Assembly: GCF_031581265.1 (NCBI RefSeq)
Contig: NZ_JAVLBQ010000001.1
Span: 124,001-188,000 of the forward strand
Source of the DNA: Gracilimonas sp031581265
GTDB taxonomy: Bacteria; Bacteroidota; Rhodothermia; Balneolales; Balneolaceae
Direction: 5' to 3'
Length of the DNA: 64,000 nt
Shown: positions 48,807 through 57,795 of the stretch, piece by piece
Position numbering within the stretch: position 1 is the first letter of the stretch
Layout: the number at the start of each line of letters is the position of its first letter
Notes under the pieces: generated by a model
Seen by the model: the letters and a program-made list of their open reading frames with translations, nothing else
Database searches by the model: none
Told to the model about the DNA's origin: nothing
Translations under genes and position numbers: made by a program

Positions 48807-50314
48807 CCATGCTAAAATCACGACTACATAGATTTGAATTCAAAAAGAATAAAAAGCCTCAACAGGTCTTTTTATCCTCTCAGGATGGATTGTACACCTA
48901 CAGTGATTTAAATCGGTTTACGGCTTTTATAAAAGATTTAGTAAAAGAAAAGACGGGTTACTTAGAACAGCCTGTAGCTTTTATTTCCAGTTCGAGTGAT
49001 CCTCTGGTCTTTAGTATTGCTGCATGCTGGAGGCTCGGAATTCCATTTATTCCAATAAACACAAATTCTACCGATAATGAGCTCAAAGAATATCTTAATG
49101 CTCTAAAGCCGGGGCTTATTTTCTGTGACAATGCAAACAGAAGCCGTATTGAGGGTGATAATGTCATAAAGATGGATGAGAATTTTTTCCTGAATTCCTT
49201 CACCCACGATATACGAAATATGGAACTCCCCGATCCTGATGCTTTTGATCAATCTTCTGTTTTCGGGTATTTCTTTACCTCAGGAACCACCGGGCGGCCC
49301 AAAATTGTGCCGCTGAAAAGACGCCAAATAATTTCAGCTGCCGAAGCTTCCGCTGCTAATTTCAAACCGGATAAAAATCATTTCTGGATGCTTTGTCTTC
49401 CTTTAAATCATGTAGGGGGAATTTCAATCATTTTGCGATCCATATTATATGGTTCTTCCATTTACAGGCTGAGTGAATTTCATGGAGATATGATTAAGGA
49501 GTTTCTTGGAGAAAATAGCCGATTCCAGGTGGCTTCCCTGGTTCCTACTATGCTCAAAAGATTGCTTGATGATCCGTTATTTAAGACACATCATGAATTC
49601 AAAGCTATTTTACTGGGTGGCGGACCGGTTAATAAAGGGTTATTAAAAAAATCCCGGGAACGAGGTATCCCTATTGTTTCCAGCTATGGTATGACGGAAA
49701 CGTGTGCTCAGGTAATTGCAAATCCACTCTTGGCACCCTCAGGAATGTACACTCCGTTAAACAGCGTAGGCAAGCCTCTCCCGCCTAATGAAATGCAAAT
49801 AAGGGATGAGAATGGGAAAGTACTTGGAAAAAATCAGTCGGGACAATTATGGCTTAAAGGTCCCCAGGTTTTTGATGGCTATTACCATGCTAAGCATAAC
49901 GAAGGCAAGTTTGATGAAGATGGATGGTTCAACACCGGAGACTATGGTCATGTTAATGGATTTGGTCATTTGTTTATCGAATCACGCAGAACCGATCTCA
50001 TCATAACTGGTGGTGAAAATGTAAACCCAAAAGAAGTTGAAGAAGCTCTTCAAAAAATCTTATCCATTAAAGAAGCTGTTGTAATTGGGGTGCCGGATGA
50101 GGAATGGGGGCAAAAAGTAGCAGCAGTGGTCACTGTTGAAAATGGGAAAGTTCCTGAGCTAAAGGAAGTTCGGGCAGAACTCAAAAATTATCTATCCGAC
50201 TTTAAGCTACCAAAGGATTTAAAAGTTGTCGATAAAATTCCCAAAACTAATATCGGTAAAGTTAAACGGGATGAGTTGATCAAAATGCTACACAAATATT
50301 TAAAATCAAAGTAA
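48803..50314 (+). CDS. menE: o-Succinylbenzoate-CoA ligase
   Basis: 503 residues of the acyl-CoA synthetase family. The AMP-binding signature is FTSGTTGRPKIVPLKR; the C-terminal motif NIGKVKRDEL contains the catalytic lysine. Activates o-succinylbenzoate for MenB. Last gene of menA-menC-menE. No terminator with a U-tract was seen downstream. Confidence 0.92.
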   Translation: MTMLKSRLHRFEFKKNKKPQQVFLSSQDGLYTYSDLNRFTAFIKDLVKEKTGYLEQPVAFISSSSDPLVFSIAACWRLGIPFIPINTNSTDNELKEYLNALKPGLIFCDNANRSRIEGDNVIKMDENFFLNSFTHDIRNMELPDPDAFDQSSVFGYFFTSGTTGRPKIVPLKRRQIISAAEASAANFKPDKNHFWMLCLPLNHVGGISIILRSILYGSSIYRLSEFHGDMIKEFLGENSRFQVASLVPTMLKRLLDDPLFKTHHEFKAILLGGGPVNKGLLKKSRERGIPIVSSYGMTETCAQVIANPLLAPSGMYTPLNSVGKPLPPNEMQIRDENGKVLGKNQSGQLWLKGPQVFDGYYHAKHNEGKFDEDGWFNTGDYGHVNGFGHLFIESRRTDLIITGGENVNPKEVEEALQKILSIKEAVVIGVPDEEWGQKVAAVVTVENGKVPELKEVRAELKNYLSDFKLPKDLKVVDKIPKTNIGKVKRDELIKMLHKYLKSK

Positions 50315-50517
50315 ATGATTACAAATAAAAGACTTTAAATTAAAAATTACTATATCCAAGGTACTTATTTGGGGTAATATCTCTGAGTGAAATGTGGGAT
50401 CGTTGGTGGTTATAACCATGAATCCCATTCTGAGTTTCTTTCCTATACTTCAAACAGAAGTTAAATCATACTAGTAGAATGGGAATATATTATTCTAAAT
50501 TTTTTATAGAATACTAT
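50315..50517. other. AT-rich gap after menE
   Basis: No gene. It includes an imperfect hairpin (GGGAT ... GGTTATAACC ... ATCCC, about 50397-50438) that could stop transcription from either side, though no U-tract follows. The switch to visibly lower GC marks the start of the accessory island. Confidence 0.4.
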
Positions 50518-50613
50518 TTATTCAGAGCGAGATTTAATAAAATAAACTACGAGACTTAAAATAATTGCAATAATTATTATAGCTATTATTTCCGGTATAC
50601 CAAATACTATCAT
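50518..50613 (-). CDS. Mini membrane peptide (31 aa), putative
   Basis: A complete ATG-to-TAA ORF too short for usual callers: MIVFGIPEIIAIII (start) to VYFIKSRSE (end), one long hydrophobic helix and a basic C-terminus. It begins 16 bp after the propeller gene on the same strand. It has the shape of small single-helix membrane proteins. It may simply be chance in AT-rich DNA. Confidence 0.45.
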   Translation of the reverse strand: MIVFGIPEIIAIIIIAIILSLVVYFIKSRSE

Positions 50614-50629
50614 ACTAATAATGAATTTA

Positions 50630-51691
50630 CTATTGAACCCAATTTGGGTTGATTACTGTTTCGTACAAATTATTTCTACCTTCTCTAATATATAATACAT
50701 CTCGTCCGACCGAAAAATCTGATACGCTCAAAGAACTATCTTCTATATCAGAATAGAACTTTATTCTTTTCTTAAGTAAGAAATTGATCCTATCAAATAT
50801 TAATAATTCAGTCTGATAAAGAACAAAAATATGGTCTTTATAATGTTCAATCTTAGATATATAGGCTGTTGCTCTTGTAGATTTTTTTTGGCTGTTTATT
50901 TTAAAAGGTTCACCTATTGGATCATTTACTCCTAGTTTAATTGTTCCAACTTGACTACCATCATAGTCTAGGATTCTAATTTCACGATCACCTATCAACG
51001 CAACTAAAATGTTATTTGGAGTAGATCCTATAGCACCTGCAATATTTCTTATCACTGGTTCATATCCAACAGGCACCCTCGGTTCGATAACATCAACTCC
51101 ACTATTTGATTCTAAATCAAATATTTTTAATAATTTATTATTTTCATTTACTTGTGGGTTATAAGAAATAATCAATTTCCCATTTCCTAAAGTAAAATTG
51201 TGACGAACAGAAACATCACCAGGGAAAAAATTTAACTCATTTATTAATTTCAGCTCCCTGTCAAATAGAATAAATTTTGCCTCTGCCAGTGAATAAAATA
51301 TTAACGTATCTGAATTGAATGATTTACTACTAGCGGCAATATCTGTAACCTCTCCCGGACCTCTTCCTTTTTCAACTAAGGGAGTAAATTCGACACAACA
51401 AGGACTGTAATTCTGTTGATCAATATAAGACAAAACTACGTCTGAATTGCTTTGGGTATGAGTAACTACTAAACCTGAATTATTTGCTTGTATCAATGAA
51501 AAAAAGGATAACTGATAAGGTTCATTCATATTCATACTACTTACAACTACCTTATCAACTTTACTTTCTGATAATTTTATTTCGAATAATTCATGATCAT
51601 TATTTGAATTGGCACACCCTGTCAAGAATAGCACTGTATACAACAGGGATATGCCAATATTAATTGAACTGTTAAACGTTTTATGATCCAT
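50630..51691 (-). CDS. 6-bladed beta-propeller lipoprotein (BF1664/TolB-like)
   Basis: 353 residues: lipobox FLTGCAN (Cys about residue 26) followed by short repeated strands and the family hallmark EKGRGPGEVT (GxGPGE, about 107-116). These proteins are found beside small secreted peptides of the NVEALA class in Bacteroidota. Function undefined. It overlaps the peptide gene by 1 bp. Compare the second copy at 62462-63475. Confidence 0.75.
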   Translation of the reverse strand: MDHKTFNSSINIGISLLYTVLFLTGCANSNNDHELFEIKLSESKVDKVVVSSMNMNEPYQLSFFSLIQANNSGLVVTHTQSNSDVVLSYIDQQNYSPCCVEFTPLVEKGRGPGEVTDIAASSKSFNSDTLIFYSLAEAKFILFDRELKLINELNFFPGDVSVRHNFTLGNGKLIISYNPQVNENNKLLKIFDLESNSGVDVIEPRVPVGYEPVIRNIAGAIGSTPNNILVALIGDREIRILDYDGSQVGTIKLGVNDPIGEPFKINSQKKSTRATAYISKIEHYKDHIFVLYQTELLIFDRINFLLKKRIKFYSDIEDSSLSVSDFSVGRDVLYIREGRNNLYETVINPNWVQ

Positions 51692-51960
51692 TATAATGCT
51701 ATATCACCATTACATAATGAACCAGAGTATACCCCTTTTCCATAGTATGTTTCATGTTCCCATTTTCCATTAATAAAACATGAAACCTTTAGCTCATGAA
51801 ATACAAAAAACACCTTATTTTGATATAAACGTACATCGCAATAATCAGTTGCACATAAATACGTGTCTCCAAACCAACCAGGATCTTGAGCATTACCAAC
51901 TTTATCAAATGGCAAGGTTATTAAAATTAAAATTGTTATTAAAGCGACTATTTTTTTCAT
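51691..51960 (-). CDS. Small secreted cysteine-containing peptide
   Basis: 89 residues: signal peptide (about 1-24, cleaved near GNA-Q) and a mature part of about 65 residues with four cysteines (C36, C41, C61, C83), enough for two disulfides. Not recognised by family. A 16-A homopolymer (52001-52016) lies 40 bp upstream of its start. Pairs with the propeller lipoprotein. Confidence 0.65.
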   Translation of the reverse strand: MKKIVALITILILITLPFDKVGNAQDPGWFGDTYLCATDYCDVRLYQNKVFFVFHELKVSCFINGKWEHETYYGKGVYSGSLCNGDIAL

Positions 51961-52000
51961 GGGTATATAATTTTTATTAGAAACAATGATTTATTGTATG

Positions 52001-52016
52001 AAAAAAAAAAAAAAAA
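52001..52016. repeat. Homopolymer tract upstream of the peptide gene
   Basis: Sixteen consecutive A (T on the coding strand) about 40 bp before the peptide start codon. Tracts of this length slip easily, so promoter spacing could vary. Confidence 0.85.
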
Positions 52017-52029
52017 CAATCAATTATAT

Positions 52030-52299
52030 TTATTATCTAATTTTCCCAAGTGGTAGTCTCATTTGGACCAAAGTGTACATCTTGTTTCAATTTGCAATCA
52101 CCATGCTGGTAGTCGCTTACTTCCTATTCAACTATGATAGTTTCTCGTTGCTGCGGGATGGATCATCTTTTCCAGTGTCATGTTCGGGCTAATGTTTGAA
52201 TCAGATGACAAGTGGCTTACCGCCCTGGAAGTGATTCGGCTGATATGTATCCCTGTGGGAGTTTGGTATTTGTCTGGTGGGGGTTTTACTGTCATATAG
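52030..52299 (+). pseudogene. Frameshifted C-terminal fragment, sterol desaturase-like
   Basis: Two overlapping frames read as one membrane protein end: LIWTKVYILFQFAITM and AYFLFNYDSFSLLR in one frame, then GWIIFSSVMFGLMFES and DKWLTALEVIRLIC in another, switching near 52150 and stopping at 52299. The pattern recalls the C-terminal helices of fatty acid hydroxylase/sterol desaturase proteins. There is no N-terminal part nearby. Decayed remnant; the family call is tentative. Confidence 0.4.
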
Positions 52300-52400
52300 C
52301 TTTACTTTAGAACCATGATTATTAGGATTTTGAGATTCCTCTGATTTTTTATCGGCCACAAATTCAAAGTAACAGTCAGGTAATTAGAATCAATAATTGG

Positions 52401-53708
52401 CTATTCCATTCTAATTAAAGTTTCTCCGATCGCCTCTCTCAATCTCGACTCCACCCCCACCTCTTTTGCATATTCATCCCAATCATTAACTATTTCATTT
52501 ACTTGATCAATAATAGACTTCGCTTTCTTGATATTCATCGACTTTGCTACCGTTAGCAAATCTTCTCTTGTAATCTCTTTCCGCTTCCCATTTATACTAA
52601 GCGAATGCTGACTGACCCACTCACTTCCCGGCCGGTAAGCATGGCAAAGGTCATAGGCCGGAGCGAGCTCCCATTTCCCTCCTTCTTTTAACCTAAAAGA
52701 GAAATTTTTGGTATGATCGTCGCAATTACGGGAGACTACATTAAATACCATTCGGCGAAACATTTGCTCTGCTTCAGGATAAGTCAAACGTAACTCTCGC
52801 ATGGTCTGGAAAAGTTGTTCATAGCTGTAGCTAAGCACATCATTGAAATCAAAATGCTTAATGGCACATAAAGTCTGAATATGGTGCTTTTTTTTCATTC
52901 CCTCTCTGTCAAATCTTTTAGTCATGAAATGAGCTCTCCCATTTTCCTCTAACATCCTGGAAGGCATCATCTCGATCCCACAGTCTTTTGCCATATGATA
53001 GTAAGCCATTTCAACGCGCCCATATCCCTGCGTTTTGCCCAATTGTACGTCGCTGACTCCATCCAGCTTTATAAGCCAGTGTTCAAATCCTTTTGGGGCT
53101 TTGGTTTGCCCCGATCGCACCTCTCCTGTTTTTTCATTGTAGGCAATTACTGCTTTAGGACGTGCCCCACCGGCTGAAGTACCTATCCTCAATATCTGGC
53201 GAATTCCCTGCTCTTCATCCTTATCCAATTGAGTAGAAAAATTCTCCTTCTTTGATAACATTTCACTCGCCAACTTAACCAGGCTTTTCACCTCAATACT
53301 GAACGTTTGCTTATTTCCTTCCATTTGAGCCGGTTCAAACTCCAGCGCACCCATTCCCCGTTTTCCAATGAAACATAGTTTCTCAACCGGATTCATACTG
53401 TCCTGTGGTCGCCCTTGTTGTGCCAACCATACATTGATCAGCTGATTCCCATAGTTATCCGGTAGTGAGTCGGCCAGTAACCCCGGAAGCCCTCTAAATG
53501 CATCCAGATTAGAATTCTCTTTTTTTCTAAGATTGGGAAAAGTAAAGATATTCCTTCCGGCATGAATTGGCATGGTGAGTGGTGCCAAATCTATCCCAGT
53601 GTTTTTGAACGATTGGTCATACTCAAACGAGGCCAATCCCCGATTCTGATCCCAGGCCACCGCACCCACGGTTTTGCCCCATACTTTTACAAAAGCTGTT
53701 GTGATCAT
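52401..53708 (-). CDS. hipA: HipA-family serine/threonine kinase toxin
   Basis: 435 residues: HipA N-terminal subdomain 1 and the kinase-like C-domain. Visible parts are RIGTSAGGARPKA (Gly-rich loop), HFMTKRFDREG, the catalytic NCDDHTKNFSF and the DFG-like PAYDL. HipA kinases phosphorylate tRNA synthetases such as GltX. All catalytic residues are present. It overlaps the hipB-like gene by 1 bp. Confidence 0.92.
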   Translation of the reverse strand: MITTAFVKVWGKTVGAVAWDQNRGLASFEYDQSFKNTGIDLAPLTMPIHAGRNIFTFPNLRKKENSNLDAFRGLPGLLADSLPDNYGNQLINVWLAQQGRPQDSMNPVEKLCFIGKRGMGALEFEPAQMEGNKQTFSIEVKSLVKLASEMLSKKENFSTQLDKDEEQGIRQILRIGTSAGGARPKAVIAYNEKTGEVRSGQTKAPKGFEHWLIKLDGVSDVQLGKTQGYGRVEMAYYHMAKDCGIEMMPSRMLEENGRAHFMTKRFDREGMKKKHHIQTLCAIKHFDFNDVLSYSYEQLFQTMRELRLTYPEAEQMFRRMVFNVVSRNCDDHTKNFSFRLKEGGKWELAPAYDLCHAYRPGSEWVSQHSLSINGKRKEITREDLLTVAKSMNIKKAKSIIDQVNEIVNDWDEYAKEVGVESRLREAIGETLIRME

Positions 53709-54061
53709 TACCAGTCGCTCTCCCGACTATCCAGTGTCTTACTCTTTGAACCGGACGCCCTTTTTCGTTTTTGTTGTTCCTTTTTTGCCAACTCAATGGG
53801 ACTAATTACTTCCTCTACCTTGAAAGCGTTTAGATATTCTAATTGCCCCAACACTCTCAAAACCTGAATAAAAGTACTTAAAGTTACCGTCTCACCCCGC
53901 TCCAACAAGCTCAGAGTAGAACGACTTATACCAGCTTCTTTGGCTAACTCTTGCTGGGTTTTATTCTGCTCCAGCCGATGATGTTTTACAAACTCTCCCA
54001 ACTGTTTGATCACAGCCTGATCACTCATGGAGTACCAATCGGTGTATGAACTATCACTCAT
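53708..54061 (-). CDS. hipB: HipB-like HTH antitoxin
   Basis: 117 residues with a Cro/CI-type helix-turn-helix (LGEFVKHHRLEQNKTQQELAKEAGIS...) and a basic, flexible C-terminus. HipB dimers neutralise HipA and repress the operon. A 20-bp palindrome lies about 110 bp upstream. Confidence 0.9.
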   Translation of the reverse strand: MSDSSYTDWYSMSDQAVIKQLGEFVKHHRLEQNKTQQELAKEAGISRSTLSLLERGETVTLSTFIQVLRVLGQLEYLNAFKVEEVISPIELAKKEQQKRKRASGSKSKTLDSRESDW

Positions 54062-54140
54062 AAGAACCTCTTTTATAAATTATTGAATGATTAACCACTC
54101 ATAATGTACCAATTATTTGGATTAATTTCTGTATTATATT

Positions 54141-54188
54141 TCATTCATTATTTTAATTATTTACTTTAATGAATGAATATTCATTCAT
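54141..54188. promoter_or_regulatory. Operator-like palindromes upstream of hipB
   Basis: A perfect 20-bp palindrome, ATGAATGAATATTCATTCAT (54169-54188), with a third half-site TCATTCATTA (54141-54150). The half-sites form inverted repeats upstream of hipB, as expected for HipB binding. The distance is longer than usual. Confidence 0.6.
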
Positions 54189-54309
54189 ATAATGAGTATT
54201 TTTCGTTGCTCTTCACACATGTCGGATGATCAGAAATTGCTTTATCAAAGTGGTCTAAGTCAGTCTTGTAGATGTTATGCAATTCATTGACAAATGTTGA
54301 AAAAGTAAA

Positions 54310-54530
54310 GTCTCCCCTTGCGCTGGCGTCCCGACCATCGGGGAGGGGAGATAAATCAGTCAGTTGTTCCTGACTGATTTTGAGGGGTGTTGGTGCCAAG
54401 GAAAGTGTAGCCTGATACAACTCAGAATCAAATCTAATGGGGATAATAGGATAGTAAAAGAGGTGTTGCCCTTAGCACCAACACCCACCGCCAGACTTCG
54501 CAATCGGTCAGACGGGCTTTAAGCCGTCAG
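54310..54530. repeat. Palindromic repeat mosaic
   Basis: Several perfect inverted repeats in 220 bp: CTCCCC/GGGGAG (54312-54350), AAATCAGTCAG/CTGACTGATTT with a 6-nt loop (54353-54380), GGTGTTGGTGC/GCACCAACACC (54386-54396 and 54475-54485), and GACGG..CCGTC (54511-54528). The rest of the gap to purB shows nothing else. Looks like clustered REP or MITE debris. Confidence 0.55.
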
Positions 54531-54561
54531 ACAGAGAGAAAGAGAAAAAACCAAAACGAAC

Positions 54562-55857
54562 TTACTTCAGCCCAACCCGTTCAAAAATAACATCCACATT
54601 TCGGGTGTGGTGATCCAGGTCAAAGGCTGCATCGATTTCTTCTTGAGTCAGTGAATTCTGAATAGTTTCGTCGGCTTCCACGATGGGTTTGAACAGCTCT
54701 TGGTTTTCCCAGGACTTCATTGCCAGTGGCTGAACGGTATCGTAAGCCTGCTCTCTTGGCATTCCTTTGTCTATGAGTTTATGAAGGAGTCGTTGTGAGA
54801 ATACCAGTCCTTGCGTTTTCCAGATATTGGATTCCATATTCTCCTCAAAAACCACCAGGTTCTCGATCACTCCGGCAAAACGATTTAGCATGTAGTCAAG
54901 CAGAGTGGTGGCATCAGGAAGGATAATGCGCTCTGCTGAAGAATGAGAGATATCGCGTTCGTGCCAAAGTGGGATGTTCTCGTAAGAAGTCACCATATAC
55001 CCACGCAAAACCCTCGCACATCCGGATATATTCTCCGAACTAACCGGATTCCGTTTGTGTGGCATGGACGAAGACCCTTTTTGTCCTTTTCGAAATGCTT
55101 CCTCTGCTTCTCTCAATTCACTGCGCTGTAAATGACGAACTTCCACCGCCATTTTTTCCATCGTTGAGCCGATCAAAGCCAGCGTGGAAAGGTAATAAGC
55201 GTGGCGATCACGCTGTAAAGTTTGGGTAGAAATAGGCGCCGGAAACAATCCTAATTTTTCACAAGTATACTCTTCCACTTCCGGGGGAATGTTTGCAAAG
55301 GTTCCAACCGACCCGGATAATTTCCCAAATTCTACATCGGCCGCCGCTTTTTTGAATCGCTCGAGATTGCGGTTCATCTCAGCATACCAAAGCGCACATT
55401 TCAACCCAAAAGTAGTCGGTTCAGCATGGATACCGTGGGTCCGCCCCATCATCACCGTGTACTTATGCTTTTTGGCCTTTTCAGCCAATACATCAATGAT
55501 TCGTTCGATCCCCTCCAACAAGATTGTGTTGGCTTTTTTGAGACGAACTCCCCAGGCGGTATCTACCACATCCGTGGAAGTCAGTCCATAATGAACCCAT
55601 TTCTTCTCTTCACCTAATGTTTCTGAAACCGCTCGTGTGAAAGCTACTACATCGTGACGGGTTTTTGCTTCAATTTCTTTAATCCGATCCACATCGAAAC
55701 TCGCATTTTCATAGAGCTTGTCCACATCCTCCATCGGAATTTTACCGAGTTTAGCCCATGCCCAACAAGCGGCGAGTTCTACATCCAGCCAGGCTTGAAA
55801 TTGCTGTTCGTCGGTCCAAAGATCGGACATTTCTTTGCGGCAATAGCGAGAGATCAT
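54562..55857 (-). CDS. purB: Adenylosuccinate lyase
   Basis: 431 residues of the fumarase/aspartase superfamily. Signature GSSSMPHKRNPVSSE; substrate loop YGLTSTDVVDT. Cleaves SAICAR and adenylosuccinate in purine synthesis. Start Met at 55857 gives the usual short N-terminus (MISRYCRKEMSDLW). Confidence 0.96.
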   Translation of the reverse strand: MISRYCRKEMSDLWTDEQQFQAWLDVELAACWAWAKLGKIPMEDVDKLYENASFDVDRIKEIEAKTRHDVVAFTRAVSETLGEEKKWVHYGLTSTDVVDTAWGVRLKKANTILLEGIERIIDVLAEKAKKHKYTVMMGRTHGIHAEPTTFGLKCALWYAEMNRNLERFKKAAADVEFGKLSGSVGTFANIPPEVEEYTCEKLGLFPAPISTQTLQRDRHAYYLSTLALIGSTMEKMAVEVRHLQRSELREAEEAFRKGQKGSSSMPHKRNPVSSENISGCARVLRGYMVTSYENIPLWHERDISHSSAERIILPDATTLLDYMLNRFAGVIENLVVFEENMESNIWKTQGLVFSQRLLHKLIDKGMPREQAYDTVQPLAMKSWENQELFKPIVEADETIQNSLTQEEIDAAFDLDHHTRNVDVIFERVGLK

Positions 55858-55946
55858 TGAATATACTTTAGGGTTTAAAATTCAGCCCAAAGATATGATT
55901 TTATCCTAACAGAATAAGCCCGGATTTCCAACTTTCCGTAACAATG

Positions 55947-57437
55947 CTATTGCACCGGCATTTTCAATGTGGTACCGGCTTCAATGGTCTGATCGAGGTT
56001 CACTTGATTAACAATAGCCATATCAAGCGGGGTGATATTCATGGGCAATTCATCAGGCAGCAGATCTGAAAAGGTTGCTCGGCTTGAAGTCGTCATGAGT
56101 TCTAACCGAACCGGTTGAATATTTAAGACCTCTGTATCTGTGAGTTCTTCAAACCCTGAAGAGACTTCTTCAAATATAGTCTCATAATCAGGAAACTGAT
56201 CTGAAGTCGAATAACTTAGAAAGCGGTAAACATTCCCCTGATGGGCAAGAGCTGTCAACTGAAGGGTAAGCATGGTTCCATCTTCCATTTGTGCTGTTGC
56301 CTCTCCCCGATAGCCATTGTATCGGCTGCTTTCAATATTTTGCTGTTCAATAACTGTGATGCCTTCTTGCGCTAAAAATGCATTCACAGAAGCTTCAGGT
56401 GACTCATTCTCCGAATCAATGGTAAATTGCATAATGGCATCCTGAGCTTCATTGAACATCACCACTGCTGAGGTTTGATTCTGCAGGTTGAATCCTTCTG
56501 GAACCGGGAACTGAAATTCCAAGTCAGGATGATAGAACATACCGTCCCTGTTGAATCCTTCACGCGGATTTTCACCATACACAATTCCGCTGATCATCGA
56601 TAAAAATTCTTCCTTATCGAGAATCGTTTGTTCATATCCTTTTTCAGCCCATTCTTGTGCCAGTCTTGGGATTGTTTCTTCACGCTCACCGGGATCGGGG
56701 TGACTGGATTGCAGAGTAGGTATTCCCCCTCCCTGATTTTCTGTGATGCGTTTTAAAGAAGTAAAGAAATCAGCCCCTTCCGCAGCTTGGTAATTTTTCA
56801 TTGCCGAATATTCGACTCCTAAAGCATCCGATTCACGCTCGGCATCGCGGCTGTATTTCAAAAATAAAAGTTGTGCTGTTTGACTGCTGAGCTGTAATAT
56901 ATCCCCTCCATCATACCCCAATGATTCTCCCAAAATAGCTCCACCAATAATGGCAAGCTGACCGATTTGCTGTGTTGCTGCACGCTGGGATGCATGTCGG
57001 GCAGCCACGTGGGCTATTTCATGCCCTATTACCATAGCCAGCTGGGCTTCGTTATTGAGATGGCCGAGTAACCCACGGGTCACGTAGATATAACCACCGG
57101 GCAGTGCAAATGCATTTACAACCGGACTATTCAAAACTCTAAATGTAAATTCGGTTTCCTGAAACTTTTGAGCTACCCCCTCCCGTCTAAGGTGACTCAC
57201 TTTCAACAGCTCCTGCCCAAGTTCTGATACATAGTCTGTTAATGCCTCATTTTCATACAGACCATACTGTGCTATAATTTCACTATCTGCATTTTCACCA
57301 AGTTCAACTTCCTGTTCCCAGGTATATCCAAAAACTCGCTTATTCCCGGAAACAGGGTTTACTTCCATGGTAACGCAAGCGTTGATAAGAATAGCAAAAG
57401 TTAAAGTAAGCGTACCGAAAAAGGATCTTGGTCTCAT
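55947..57437 (-). CDS. M48-family metalloprotease, lipoprotein
   Basis: 496 residues: lipobox INAC (Cys about 21), zinc motif HEIAH in VIGHEIAHVAARH and a second zinc ligand region DAERESDALG. The C-terminal half is a non-catalytic domain ending in a LysM-like stretch (INLDQTIEAGTTLKM-type). It resembles BepA/YfgC-like periplasmic proteases that survey outer-membrane proteins. Confidence 0.9.
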   Translation of the reverse strand: MRPRSFFGTLTLTFAILINACVTMEVNPVSGNKRVFGYTWEQEVELGENADSEIIAQYGLYENEALTDYVSELGQELLKVSHLRREGVAQKFQETEFTFRVLNSPVVNAFALPGGYIYVTRGLLGHLNNEAQLAMVIGHEIAHVAARHASQRAATQQIGQLAIIGGAILGESLGYDGGDILQLSSQTAQLLFLKYSRDAERESDALGVEYSAMKNYQAAEGADFFTSLKRITENQGGGIPTLQSSHPDPGEREETIPRLAQEWAEKGYEQTILDKEEFLSMISGIVYGENPREGFNRDGMFYHPDLEFQFPVPEGFNLQNQTSAVVMFNEAQDAIMQFTIDSENESPEASVNAFLAQEGITVIEQQNIESSRYNGYRGEATAQMEDGTMLTLQLTALAHQGNVYRFLSYSTSDQFPDYETIFEEVSSGFEELTDTEVLNIQPVRLELMTTSSRATFSDLLPDELPMNITPLDMAIVNQVNLDQTIEAGTTLKMPVQ

Positions 57438-57795
57438 ATCTGGTTTAGATAATTTTGGGTTTTCTTAGTATAAATTAGTTGTCCGGCCGGAATGTTCCTG
57501 ATCCCAGAAATTATACTCTGGGATTAAGAACAATCAATTATATGATGAAGAATCTAACATTTTGATTAATTAGTTTAAGCTCTGAAAGTTTTTTATATAA
57601 AACCCGTATGTCAGTTGTATCAATGTTCTTTCCCAAGCATCAAATAGAATAAGCCTCAACTTACAGGACACTTTTATGGAAAACTAATACTTTGCAAAAT
57701 TCTGTTCCTTCAACATCGCGCTAAGTATAAGTTAAGACTACTATGCTAAAAAGTAATCTAGTAATTCAAGAGTCAGTGTTTGAATGGGGATTAAA
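57438..57795. other. Intergenic gap between argH and the M48 gene
   Basis: No ORF of useful length. It holds a perfect 8-bp hairpin ATCCCAGA/TCTGGGAT (57501-57524) without a U-tract. Presumably the argH 3' region and the M48 promoter. Confidence 0.5.

Noticed and set aside
51986..52192. 68-residue ORF starting before the poly-A tract
   Set aside because: Its first codons are just the homopolymer; the rest is the frameshifted desaturase-like remnant, so it is not a proper gene.
54181..54420. 79-residue minus-strand ORF starting in the palindromic region
   Set aside because: Its codons follow the inverted repeats (for example the CAGTCAG arms and the DGRDASARGD stretch); low coding character and no family. 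Treated as a chance ORF in repeats.
57501..57524. Terminator call for the ATCCCAGA hairpin
   Set aside because: The stem is perfect but no U-tract follows in either direction, so I left it as a hairpin in the gap.
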